Origin: Antilocapra americana
Taxonomy: Eukaryota > Chordata > Mammalia > Artiodactyla > Antilocapridae
Length of the DNA stretch: 64,000 bases
Assembly: GCA_007570785.1 (NCBI GenBank)
Contig: ML661885.1
Coordinates: forward strand, 37,583,771 to 37,647,770
Reading direction: 5' to 3'
Shown here: one piece after another, positions 12,831 through 23,934 of the stretch
How positions within the stretch are numbered: position 1 is the first letter of the stretch
How the letters are laid out: each line of letters opens with the position of its first letter
Program-made: the position numbers and the translations under genes
Notes under the pieces: model-generated
What the model saw: the letters and a program-made list of their open reading frames with translations, nothing else
Databases searched by the model: none
Told to the model about the DNA's origin: nothing

Positions 12831-13019
12831 CTTTTTAAACCTTAGGTATCCAAAATAGAGTTGATCATGAGGTTGGTTTCGCTGATTCATGCTTGGCTCC
12901 CATTTTAATTAATTGTTTTCCCCTTCCCCAGTGTGACTTCCCTTCCCTCAGGAAGCAGTCTTTAAATTTTTCTAATAAAATCTAAATAGACTATAGCCAA
13001 TGTGTCTGTGGCTTATTTT

Positions 13020-13160
13020 GTATCAGATAGATAGGTATTATTATAAATATTCTACTATTATTCCTATTCTACAAAGAGGCTATTTTTACTTACAGTCACA
13101 CTGCTGGTAAGTAAAGTCAGATCCAAATTCAGCTGCAGAATCAGAGTGCTAACCACTAGA
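13020..13160 (+). repeat. MIR SINE, worn
   Basis: Core-like: aggtattattataaatatt, tctacaaagaggctattt, cagtcacactgctggtaagt, gagtgctaaccact. Confidence 0.65.
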
Positions 13161-13420
13161 AGTTCACACGTTTGAATGGATATATAATGTTCCCTATTTA
13201 CATTGTATTCACCCCTTTAGTTTTTAAAAGTTAGCACTTTATTCTGGAAATGAATAGACTTACATGTTTCACTGTGCTGTACACCTGAAACAAACATGAA
13301 TTTACAGTGCTCCTCATCGGTCTCATTACTGTCTGAACTCTACCTCCTATCAGATCAGAGGTGGCATTAGACTCTCATAGGAGCATGAACTGGAACCCAA
13401 AAGTCAAGGCAGAAAGTCCA

Positions 13421-13547
13421 TGAGTGAAGTTGCTCAGTCGTGTCCGACTCTTTGAGACCCCCATGGACTGTAGCCTGCCAGCCTCCTCCATCCATGGGAT
13501 TTTCCAGGCAAGAAGACTGGAGTGGATTGCCATTTCCTTCTCCAAGG
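13421..13547 (-). mobile_element. Bov-tA-type SINE, short form
   Basis: Reverse-complement core gttgctcagtcgtgtccgac, catggactgtagcctgccag, gattttccaggcaagaagac, ending ccatttccttctcca. Confidence 0.88.
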
Positions 13548-13716
13548 AGAATATCATGAGACTGCCACGAAATAGAAATAAAGTGCAAAATAAATGTAAT
13601 GTGCTTGGATCTCGCAAAACCATCTCCCACTCCCCAGTCCATGGAAAAGCTATCTTCCCCAAAACCGTTCCCTACTGCCAAAAAATGATGGGGACCACTG
13701 CTCTGTAATAGTATCA

Positions 13717-13780
13717 GCCAAAAAGTGCGTTTGGGTTTTCCCGTAACAGCTCACAGATGAACGAACTTTTTGGCCAACCC
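13717..13780. mobile_element. MAR1-like mariner MITE (palindromic TIR remnant)
   Basis: Left arm gccaaaaagtgcgtttggg and right arm gaacgaactttttggccaac are near inverted repeats with about 20 bp between them. This fits the short palindromic mariner-derived MITEs common in cattle. It encodes nothing. Confidence 0.75.
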
Positions 13781-13929
13781 AGGATCTCCAATAAGTTATA
13801 ATATTTCTGTAATGACAAATTTACAAACACATACATGTTTTTCTCTGAGACATGTATGCAAGAATATAATAGATATACTCAAGTTCAGTAAATACTACTA
13901 AACTTCCTTCTCAAATGGCTTAACTCAGC

Positions 13930-14620
13930 ACACCTGCAAGCAGGGTATGACGGTTCCAATTTTCTCTTATCCTTACCAATATGTGATATTATTCAACTTA
14001 CAAAATTTTACAGCTTGGGTATATGAAATATTTCATTTTTTTAAGTTTATGTTTTTCTGACTCCTAATGAAGTTCAGCCAGTTGGACTGTCCCACCTATA
14101 AACTACCTACTCATGCCATCCTTTACCAAAACTACTGGATTTCCTGGGGGCCTTTTTTGTTTGTGTTGCTGATTTGCAGAAGAACTTTGTATAGCCTGCA
14201 TGCTAATTCTTTATAAATCGAGCATAGCAAAAGTTCTAGTCTGACAAGTAACTGCTAATTCTTTGCTAAGCAGAATTCTTTAATTTTGATGCATTCCAAT
14301 ACATCAGTTTCTCCCTGTATGGTTTGTGGTTTTGGCGACGGGCTATAAAAAAAATTCTTACTTACCCCTAAGTCAGTCACAAAAAAAATTCTATAATTTC
14401 TTCTAGGCGTTTTATAATTTTGCCTCTCACATTTAGGCTTTTAATCGATCTAAAGTTTATTTTTATATTTAATGTGATGCAAGAATTTAATTTCAATCTT
14501 TTTCACATAGAGAATCTATTTTCCCAGTACCATTAAATAGCCCATCCTTTCTTCCACTGATTTGTAATAGCAGTCTATCATATACTTAGTTCCTACACAT
14601 CCAACAGTCTATTTATAGAA
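13930..14620 (-). mobile_element. Old L1 fragment, minus orientation
   Basis: Reads as the reverse complement of L1: ttgtgttgctgatttgcaga, gcctctcacatttaggct, cccagtaccattaaatagcc. Strongly diverged. Confidence 0.6.
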
Positions 14621-14789
14621 TATATATTTTGTTTCATTGCTTTTTGGTTTGTTCCTACTCCAAAACAACATTGTTAGAATCCAAACTCCAAATATAATAA
14701 AAGGTATAAAAGATCTTAAGAATATAAACATATATTTAAGCTTATAAATATAAACATAATGGTAAATATGTAATTTCCAAATAGTAGAT

Positions 14790-14965
14790 ATTGTAGGCCT
14801 TGTGGATATGTCACAGCTACTCAAATTTGCCAAAGAGATGTGAGAATAGTCACAGAAAAGCAAACAAATAAATGAGCTCGACTGTGTTCCAATAAAAGTT
14901 TATTTACAGAAACAGGCAGTGGGCAGGATTTGACCTACAGGTCATATTTTGTAGATCTCTGATAT
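14790..14965 (+). mobile_element. hAT-Charlie-like non-autonomous DNA transposon, partial
   Basis: Contains ctgtgttccaataaaagttt and aggcagtgggcaggatttga, shared with the copy at 48587. Confidence 0.65.
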
Positions 14966-15251
14966 AAAGAGTCAAAGATAATACTCATTTAATTTAAAAT
15001 TTTTCTTACAAACAAATAATTAAGAGACATATGCAATAATATATCAATTTAGAAATAGTTTTTTCCACTTTGTTAATTCAAAAAGCTATTTTATCCAAAT
15101 TTTTCATGTCTATTTTCTCCATCCTCACCAAAGCAGCTCACTGAATTCAGTGTTTGCAAAAGTAATATTTGTCATTCTGAGTTCTTTAAGAAACAGACAT
15201 TATTCAGTTAGTTCCCAGTAACCCTGCTGTTCCTGGTAATTTGATGCCCAG

Positions 15252-15316
15252 TCACATAGATTTTTGTTGCTAGTTGGTCCGAAAGCTGTGGGTTATCACA
15301 TAGATTTTTGTTGCTA
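15252..15316. repeat. Direct repeat of 21 bp, two copies 44 bp apart
   Basis: The 21-mer beginning tcacatagatttttgttgc occurs at 15252-15272 and 15296-15316 without mismatch; 23 bp lie between the copies. Confidence 0.93.
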
Positions 15317-15769
15317 TTGTTGTTTTTCCATTCATCTTTTCGGGGGTTTTTCATGATTTGTGTAACCCTGACTTTCATCAGACGATGAGTTTTAAGTTGT
15401 GCTTTCTTTCTATAAGCTCATGGCATATAGTTATAGAATGTAATCTTTAAATGCAGTCACACACATTACAGAGTGCTTTTCAAACAGCAGAGTGCAACCC
15501 AATACAAGGACATAAATTTAGCAAGCCAGGACTCACAGTTTAATGAACTAGACCAAAGCATTGGAAAGAGTGCACGATTTCTTATAAATTGTATTTCTAT
15601 TACATATAAATGTATGTAGGTATGTGTATACTGGGTTATAGTGTAAAATATATTTTTTATGAATGGAAGCTTTTAAAAAAGAGTATGAAAGTCACTGTTT
15701 GACTAATCAGCTAAGAGGAAGGACTAATGTCCTTTTATAATAAAATAATGAAAACATATGTCATACAGC

Positions 15770-15930
15770 TGGCCATCCCAGTCACACACCAACTCTCTCC
15801 TCTGAATTTCTAAATAGCTGCCTAAGTGACTATTACAAATGTAATGTGCTTCTAAAATTCAGATCTGATCATACCATCCTGTTCCTCTGCCTGGAGTGTC
15901 TTTCTCTCTTTCTTGGCCAGATGCAGAGGC
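15770..15930. repeat. L2-like fragment
   Basis: Contains cagatctgatcataccatcc and ctctgcctggagtgtcttt, typical of the L2 3' part. Confidence 0.5.
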
Positions 15931-16119
15931 ACTGAAACATCAAACAGTAGGGCATGGAAAGAAACAGTACCTATAGTATTAGCAAATAAATAAGTGGGAA
16001 ACTAGAGACATAGACATAGTAACTAGATTTAATGTTTGAAAATATTTTTAAATAGCTGAAGTACTTCACTGTTCCAAATAACTGCAAAATTTTCCAAATA
16101 ATATGAGAAATAATGGCAT

Positions 16120-16600
16120 CAGAATGTATATCACAGCACTACTCATAGTCAAAAACTGGAAACGACCCCAGCACACAGCAATAGTAAAACATAAATAAAT
16201 TGCAGTATATTCAAATACTACTAGAGTGCCATACAGTCATGAGAATGAATGAAATACAACTAGATGTAATCATATGAACGGACCTCACAAACACATTAAA
16301 CAAAACATTATAGACACAATATATCATATGATTCTATTTGTTTGAAGTCTAAATATAAATAGGAAAAATATTACGTGGTGTTAAAAAAAATTCAAGTTAA
16401 AAGTCACTCCCAGGGATGGGAGAGAGCCCACCCTGGAGAGAGCACGAGAAAGAGATCCTGGAAGTATGGTAATGTTCTGCTTTTTGCATTCAGTGATGGT
16501 TTCCAGATATATTCACTGGCTGGCAATTCAGTGAGCTGTATATTTTCAAACTGTGCACTTATCACTACATATACTATGTTTTAATAAAAACTTTACTTGG
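16120..16600 (+). mobile_element. Old L1 3' end
   Basis: Order matches older L1 3' UTR: cactactcatagtcaaaaac, gagtgccatacagtcatgag, catatgattctatttgtttg, cagggatgggagagagccc, ctatgttttaataaaaac. Confidence 0.65.
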
Positions 16601-16955
16601 CAATAAACACTTCGGTACTTTTATGAATTTTTCTAAATGCACTGTCTGAACAAGTGATCTTTCATCATCATTTTTATTTTCTGATCCCTTTTTTTTTTTT
16701 GAGCCAAAGGAATTTAAGATGGTTCTAACCTAACGTACATGACAGACATAGTCAATTTTAGACCACTCAGGTGGAAGAATACCTATGTTGGACCTGGAAA
16801 CATATTTCTGTGCAGAAACTGCTTTCACTATGTCACAAGTTCATGTCAACTGCTTTGACCAGTCAAGCACCAATAGCTTACAAGAAAACACCTTTGTCCA
16901 TATCATCGTCAATCTTCAGAAAAATTAGAAAAATACAAGTCAATTTTTTAAGTAA

Positions 16956-17083
16956 GTGAAAGTGAAGTCATTCAGTCATGTCTGACTCTTTGGGACCCCA
17001 TGGACTGTAGTCCACCAGGCTCCCCCATCCATGAGATTCTCCAGGCAAGAGTACTGGAGTGGGTTGCCATTGCCCTCTCCAGG
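16956..17083 (-). mobile_element. Bov-tA-type SINE with target-site duplication
   Basis: Short SINE with core catgtctgactctttgggac and tccaggcaagagtactggag. It is flanked by a perfect 12-bp duplication ttttttaagtaa (16944-16955 and 17084-17095), which fixes both ends. Confidence 0.93.
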
Positions 17084-17863
17084 TTTTTTAAGTAAAATTA
17101 ACAATACTCTCAACAACCCTTTAATTTCCATTGTCATTAGCCTTCAAAACAATAAAATCAATTTTGAGGCAAGTCCATCAGCTTTCTCTTATAACTTAAT
17201 AATAAGCTGCCCACACATTAAGAAATTTCACTTTTGACCCTAAAATCAGCACTACTGCAAGTTAACATGAGTAAGCAAAGGGATCAGGTTATACACTTAG
17301 TCTTATCAACAACAGGTATAAGCAGGATTTCTAAAACATCCTTCTAAGGGATATTCTATGACATGAAATCTACAGATTTTGTCTTCTCAAGAGATAGGAG
17401 AGAAAAACTACCTAGGGGTTATGATGGAAAAGACTGGAATAAGTCACATTAACAATTAGCACTTCAGCAAATCCTCAAAAATGTTGACCCTTAGACTCAC
17501 GTTTCACAACTAAAAAGACACAAACAATTTTGCATGAACTGTTGGAAATCTGCTCTGTCAGGAGACCTTAAATAAAAGAGTCTTTAGAATCTCCAGGAAA
17601 TAAATAGTCTTTGGAGAGAAAGAGCTAACTAACTCTTGGATCAAGCAGATAATACACCAAAGTAGACAGCTTCCATCCAAGAACAGAAGAATGATTTTCT
17701 AGTATCTCTGTTCCTCCTTTTAAAAATTACTTTGTCAACTGTCTATCTTATTTATAATTGTTCCTTGGAATCTTTAATGTTCAAATAAGGGTTTCTCAGT
17801 ATGCCTTCATATACTTTCATTGTTAACACATTTTTAATCTCCTTTCACTGCCACCCGCGTGTG

Positions 17864-17940
17864 TGCAGCCCCAGTTATGTCTGACTCTTTGAGACCCCAG
17901 GAACTGTAGTCTGCCAGGCTCCTGCCACCTGGGAGAATGC
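17864..17940 (-). mobile_element. Bov-tA-type SINE fragment
   Basis: Only about 75 bp are recognisable: gttatgtctgactctttgag and gtagtctgccaggctcctg. Confidence 0.75.
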
Positions 17941-18267
17941 AAAAAATCTCCTTGTAATCCCACTGAAAAAATTGTATAGGTACTCCTTGAAACACTATAG
18001 ATCATTAATTTCCTTCCTATGAGAGAATACTTCTGTGTTTGAATTTTCTTCACATTATTAACCTTAACTTCCAGTATTGTACAAATTAGACCTTGATCTC
18101 AAATCATTACAGCAGCTTCAGAAGAACCAAGAGTACTCAGAGTAGGGACTGGAGTTACCTTTGCTATAGCAGCATTCTTTTGGCATCCAGAAATTTCCAC
18201 CGCATTGCCATAAATGAGAATCAAACAAAAACTAACTGCAGTTGATACTACTGTGTGGGTTCAATCC

Positions 18268-18472
18268 CTTCACTTGTGGCTGACTCTTTTGCAACCCCAT
18301 GGACTATAGCCCCCAAGGCTCCTCAGTCCACAGGACTCTCCAGGCAAGAATACTGGAATGAGTTGCCATTTCTTCCTCCAGGGGATCTTCCTGACCCAGG
18401 TATCGAACCTGTGTCTCCTGCGTCTCCTACACTGCAGGTGGATTCTTTACCCACTTAGCCTCCTGGGAAGCA
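18268..18472 (-). mobile_element. Bov-tA/BOV-A2-type SINE
   Basis: Reverse-complement SINE from gtggctgactcttttgcaac to tagcctcctgggaagc, including ggcaagaatactggaatgag. Confidence 0.9.
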
Positions 18473-19052
18473 GTCGATGTTACTCGTGCTCACGACATAT
18501 AGAGTTGCCTCTCTTCATGAGAACATGAACCTTCTAGATTTCCTTGCAGTTGTCAAGAACCTTGTGACAAGCTTCGGGCAATGAACTGTGAATAAAGGTA
18601 ACCTACCTCACTTCCTGTTTTATGTAATTAAGAAGGAATGTGAGTTCTCCTTTCTCTCTCTCTCTTGCTCAGATGCAGCAGTTCTAATAGCTATGTGTTC
18701 TAACTGGCTTGCCAACAAATGGAAGCAGCCTGGACTGCTAACCTGCCACATGGAGGAGAAGAATTCTAGAATCCCACAAGTAAGTCTTAAATCCTTCCAT
18801 GGGCTAGTGCCCCTGGGCTATGACTGTCACAAATGCTTCTCAGCTTTTTTTCCCCTTTTAGAGAAACGGGAAGGTTAGAGAGGACTGTAATTAGGTATTC
18901 CTCTACTCTCATGTTGGTTGGGCTCTGGTTAAGTAGTTTCCTTTCAGAATGAAAATCTCCAGGAATATGTCAAAAATGGTTACTTATCCCATCCACTGCT
19001 GGAAGTATAAGAGAATTTTTCACTGAGTTTGAGAATTTGGTAGAGTTCATGG

Positions 19053-19239
19053 AGGGCTCCCCTGGTGGTTCAGCTGGTAAAGAATCCACCTGCAATGCAG
19101 GAGAGCTGGGTTCGATCCCTGGGTTGGGAAGATTCCCTGGAGAAGGAATGGCTGCCCACTCAAGTATTCTGGCCTGGAGAATTCCATGGACTATATAGTC
19201 CAAGGACTCGCAAAGAGTCAGACACAACTGAGCAACTTT
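19053..19239 (+). mobile_element. Bov-tA/BOV-A2-type SINE
   Basis: Starts gggctcccctggtggttcag, then gctgggttcgatccctggg, core tcaagtattctggcctggag, ends cacaactgagcaactt. Confidence 0.92.
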
Positions 19240-19659
19240 AAGTAAAACTCATAAAACTAGGGTGGGGGCTCCCCGAAGGCTGGACTTCCACGAATTTTTA
19301 ACTCCTAAGTTAGTCTACACTTAGCTTTCCGTATTTCAACAATTTCCTACCAGTTCTTAGCCCCAGTGGGTTCTACTCCTAGAAATTCTCTCTATTTACC
19401 TCTTCTTTCAGTTGTCAGGGCATTGATTTGTCCTGATAGATCAAAGAGTTGATTTTCAGTTTGTTCAGTTTATCCAGCTCTTTTCTTGTAAGGATAGGAG
19501 TAATAGCTTCCAATTTCTTTGTGTATCAAGGAGAAAACCAGAAGTCTCCACAATATTGTTTTTAATTACTTATCAGCATGTTTGAATGTCAAAGGTTTGA
19601 GAGCAGGAACCATAGTCCTTTTATCCCTGGATTCCTAGTAACCTGAATTGTTCTGGACT

Positions 19660-20455
19660 CAGTCTTGGACATTCTTACCTGCTCTTCATCACACACTCTC
19701 TCACTGGGTCAGCTTATCTACTCTTCTAGCTTTATATACCATACTGACAACTCCAAAAGTTTTATCTCCAGTTAATCCATATTCTTCCTTCAAAGCTGGT
19801 TGACTTATTAGCATCTCAGACTTTAAAATTTTAAACTTCAGTTTTAATTTCTACTTCTGACCTGTCCATCCTTCCTGCCTTTTGATCCTAGTAGATGGCA
19901 TCACCACCCAATAAACTCTTCCAGTCAGAAAGCTGGCATTCCTCTTTGGCTCTTCATCTTCCTTACTAACTTCCTCTAAATCTACTCCACTAACAAATCA
20001 CATCATTTCAACCCCCAAACATATCCCCAATACACTTCTCTCCATCTTCAGTGTAGTCAGCCTGGCCCAAGCCATCATAATCTCCAGCCAAGTCCTTCAC
20101 AAAAGCCTTCTCGCTACTCTCTCCACCTCCATCCTCACGCACGCTATCCATAGAACAGCCAGATTGATTTTTATACATAAACTAAATCATATCACTATCA
20201 TGTTAAAAAGTGTTCAGTATGTTCCCTTTATACTGAGATTCAGATCTAAACTCCTTCTCACTCTCCAGAAAAACACTGCTCTGTTTGAGTTCTACCTCCA
20301 GAACCTCACCTCCCTCTTGTCCACTATATTCCAGCCACAATCGTCTTCTTTGCGTCTCTCAAACCCTTCGCTACTTAAAATTTTTCACGTGTGATGTTTC
20401 CTAAGCTCAAAAAATTCTTCCCATTACCATTTTTTCTCCTATCAAAACACCTAGT
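19660..20455. repeat. LINE2 (L2) tract
   Basis: Long L2-like pyrimidine-rich run: gttttatctccagttaatc, ttagcatctcagactttaaa, gcccaagccatcataatctc, atagaacagccagattga, aaatcatatcactatcatg. Order agrees with L2; diverged and non-coding. Confidence 0.75.
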
Positions 20456-23413
20456 TATCAAAGAGAATCGATTACTATATTAGGTGGCCATCTCATTCTG
20501 ATTCACATTTTAGGTTTTTCTGCTATTTCAAAAGTACATTTATTATTTAACATGTCACAACTTGAGTAAAACATTAAAGTTCAAAATCAAACTAATCCAA
20601 TTGGTTAGTTTAGTTACTTTGTATTTAATTAATTTGTATCTTTGATACTAAGTTACATATTGGGAGCACCAAGTTAAAATAACAGTTGCATTAAAAATCA
20701 TTTATACTTTTTCCAAGTATACCCTTTTTAATTATCCAAAGACTTGTTTTACACTCTACATATAATGTATATTACATTGCCTTACAGACAATTACATTTT
20801 GATATTAAAGCAAAAAAGTAGTGAAAGAAAGAAAAAATTTTTAATTATTTAATTTGTACATTAGGCAATTTCTGCAAAGGCTGAAATGACAACTGAAAAT
20901 CAGCTCAATCCATTTTCTATACTTCAATATTTATGTAAAGTCAAAGTTGGATACATTATTCTACTTATACCTACATTTTCACATGAAATACCCAAATCAA
21001 AATTACATACATTCAAAATCAAAAATTATATTTCTGTTACATCTTTTAAAAACACCTATGAAATAAACAGACTTCAAAATTACAGACTTCAAAGAACCTA
21101 CATCATTAAACTTTTAAATAATCACAACATAGGATTTATAGAAACTCATTAACATGAAATTACTATTCAGGAAATATTAGATTTTCAATACTGAGAGAAT
21201 ACTTATTTTACTGTGAAAATGTTTATACAAAATATGAAAAGCATAAGTTGTACTTTCTGACATTTGTAAATTAAAATAAATACCTAGAATACAATGCTCC
21301 AAAATAATTTTATAGATAAGTGAACAAGAAGATTGGATGTTATCCCACTCAAATGGTGGTCAAGGAGAGAAACCTTGAGATGATTCGGAAATAAGAAGTC
21401 CTAGACTCTGATTGAAAAGATGAATTAAAGAAGATTCAGAAGAAACTCTCATCTGTAGATCAGAAAGATAAAAGGAAAGCTACTAAAAACTTATGTATCA
21501 GAAATTTTTAGCACAATAAGACTAAGATGAGGAAAGTAACTATTAAGAGAACTTATTAGTTCTGATTTTTTTAAACTGTATAGGTCACAGAACAAGAAGA
21601 ATGAATTAGTTGTCTAAGAAACTTTAAAGGAAGTAATATTTATTAATATAGAATTAATTTTTAAAACATCACAAAGTTCTAGTCTCTTCTACAATATTCC
21701 TAGCCAAAAATAAAAGCAAACTGTATTATTTTTATTTTAAAATAAAGCTATTTCATTTCAAATATGCCTTGCTCTTTGCTTATGACAATCAAATGTCATT
21801 TTGTTTTGGTAATTAGAAATCACTTTTTAAGGTTACTAACAAAATATCTATTTTATTTAATATCTAGTGTAATCTACTAAATAATGTAATTTAATCTTGA
21901 TTATTTTCTAAAACATACAAAGAAGACACATAACTGACATCATTTTAAATGGAGACAAAGTTGCATCTAATTATAGTTTGCTATTGATTTTACTATATTA
22001 CCATGTTTCAGTGCCTTAGAGAAAGATCAACAAAACATTAATATTTTGTGCAATTTTAACACAATTTTTGCTGATTAGAGAAATTATTTCTATTCCTTGG
22101 AACACATTATTCTTATATTATAAGAGGATAAAACATATAAAATCAGTTGTGAAGACACATTATTGAGTTCTTACTGTGGATCAGGCACTCTGCTAGATGT
22201 CAAAGATAAAATGTAGACAAGACAAACACAGGTCTTGATTTCAACAGGCTTAAGTATAGCAACAGTTTCAACTATACATCTACATTATCAGCTATTAGGA
22301 GTAGCATATCACAATACAGGTTTCTACTTCAATTGAAATTGAAACAGTAACGAAATTTAAAATAAAACGCATACAAGATAACATAAAATGGATGAGGGAG
22401 GACCCTCAACAATAGCAAAACAAAAAGATATTACCTTCTAGCTTGGATTAAAGGCAAAAATATTAATGTTTTTCTGAATGTTTCATCTTAAGGTTCCTGG
22501 TAGCTATTCTTGTTCTCTCATAGAACTCATGTCACTTTTCAATCTGCCCATTCCTTCAACCAAACCATCTTTTCCACAGACATAATTCCTACTTTCAGAA
22601 AGCACAGAGGCTGACTGGTAGCAGCATTTCTGCGTAAGATGGCAATTATCATGGGGAGAGTGGAACTTACATTATGCAATCTTTCTCACATTCTCCGAGT
22701 AACTTCCACTTTACGACATAAACAATATTTCTCGCACAATGTTAAAAAGATACAGGTATGAACAAATTTTTAAAGAATGTGTTTCAGCCTAGAAATAACT
22801 GAAATAAATGGAATTGGCATATTTTAATGTTTTGGACCAATGTGAGAATAAATTGCTGCATTTCCCAAATTATTTTCATAATCTAATGACATGTTCAGTG
22901 AAAACTGGACTTAGTAGTCACACAAATTTAGTTAAGATTATATGTTCTAACTAACACCTTTGGAGCATATTTAGACACTCAGAAGTATTACAATAAAGAA
23001 ATTCTCCTAGCCTTAAAAAAAAAAAAAACCTGTATAAACTTGAACAAAGATTGAATGAGGGGGCTGGGAGGGGGGCAAATACATCCTATGTCTTCAGGAA
23101 TTATTTTTGAAAGAAACACTCTTTGGAATATATTGCATTATTGGAGATAATACTTTACTAGATAAATACAGATAATGTAATTTATATTAAAGTTGGGGAG
23201 AGAATTACCTCTTTATTCTTACTACCCTATAAATTATCCTTTTTTTAATATTTCTATGGGATATGAAGCATAAAAGGTGAAAATATCATATTCATAATCT
23301 AACAACGTTCATTTCTGAGGAATGCTATTTCAAGGGCTGTATTTTAATACCTACTCTTCAGTATGTTATGCTATCAGAGATAATATTTAGTCTGTACAGA
23401 TCAGCTTACTTAC

Positions 23414-23500
23414 GTCTGGGGCTCCTTTTCATTTTGTTGTTTTTGCTGGGGCTGAAGAACGTTATTTACCAGTTCAGTGATCCCACTAAAGGGAAACCAC
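23414..23500 (-). CDS. RIMS2: RIMS2 87-nt cassette exon (linker before zinc-finger exon)
   Basis: This small coding exon of RIM2 lies between exon 1 and the zinc-finger exon. Its first base G completes a Gln codon begun in the 33-nt exon. It then encodes WFPFSGITELVNNV followed by a Gln/Lys-rich stretch ending NEKEPQ, plus two bases (AC) of a Thr codon. The acceptor atttaaacag ends at 23501 and the strong donor gtaagt begins at 23413. Its 87 nt are a multiple of three with phase 2 at both ends, so it can be included or skipped without a frameshift. The peptide agrees with the longer human RIM2 isoform as I remember it; shorter rodent isoforms join LK directly to KLHQQF, which implies alternative splicing. 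It has no known domain. Its Gln-rich tail continues the polar linker that leads into the zinc finger. Confidence 0.93.
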
Positions 23501-23901
23501 CTGTTTAAATAAGCAAATAATGTGACTGAATAACCAAAGGAATAAAACAACTGTAGGAAAATGTTTTCTTATCCATACTAATAAAAATACACAGGCACAG
23601 AAGCTACAGCCAATGGAAGTATGAGCTTCAACTATCATCCAGGCAGTCAGAATATAGGGAAGTTAAGTTTGAACACTTAACCAGTCCACAAGCAGGCAGC
23701 AAAAAACTACATCTAGTCAGTGTATGGATGAAGTAAGAAGCTGCAGGCAGCTCTCTTACAAGCCAGAGAATCAGAAAGCGGAAGACACACTAGCTGCAGC
23801 CTATCCAGTATTAGTGTGAGCTAATACCATCCAAGGTGCAGAAAGCAGAATGTGGCAAAGGTACAGAAGTCAAGCCTACTGAACTCAACACGTTTACTTA
23901 C
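23501..23901 (-). other. RIMS2: RIMS2 short intron between microexon and 87-nt exon (401 nt)
   Basis: This GT-AG intron starts gtaagt at 23901 and ends aaacag at 23501. No transposon is recognisable in it. It is very short compared with its neighbours, which suggests the two cassette exons are regulated together. Confidence 0.88.
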
Positions 23902-23934
23902 TGTGTCGTCTGTGGTTTGTGTTCTTCTTTGGCC
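23902..23934 (-). CDS. RIMS2: RIMS2 33-nt microexon
   Basis: This microexon of RIM2 is too short for standard ORF detection. The acceptor tract (cttatctttttag, ending at 23935) is followed by one G that completes the last Lys codon of exon 1. It then encodes AKEEHKPQTT, plus CA, which joins the first G of the 87-nt exon to make Gln. The donor is a consensus gtaagt at 23901-23896. Phase is 2 at both ends and length is 33 nt, so it can be used or skipped in frame. The human long isoform, from memory, reads IKEEHKAQPTQ at this place; the differences (A for I, P for A, T for P) are conservative enough to support orthology. The acidic/basic KEEHK core would extend the charged Rab3-binding helix end. 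Only 401 nt of intron separate it from the 87-nt exon, so the two could be spliced as a pair. Confidence 0.9.

Larger units (their letters stand above)
6964..23413 (-). other. RIMS2: RIMS2 intron between 87-nt and zinc-finger exons (16,450 nt)
   Basis: This intron is bounded by gtaagt at 23413 and ctgcag at 6964. It contains SINEs, L1 fragments in both orientations, L2 tracts, a hAT-like element and a MAR1-like palindrome, listed separately. The stretches 6964-8636, 10806-12129, 15000-16100, 17100-17860 and 18480-19050 show no gene; only worn repeat-like sequence is visible there. Confidence 0.88.
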
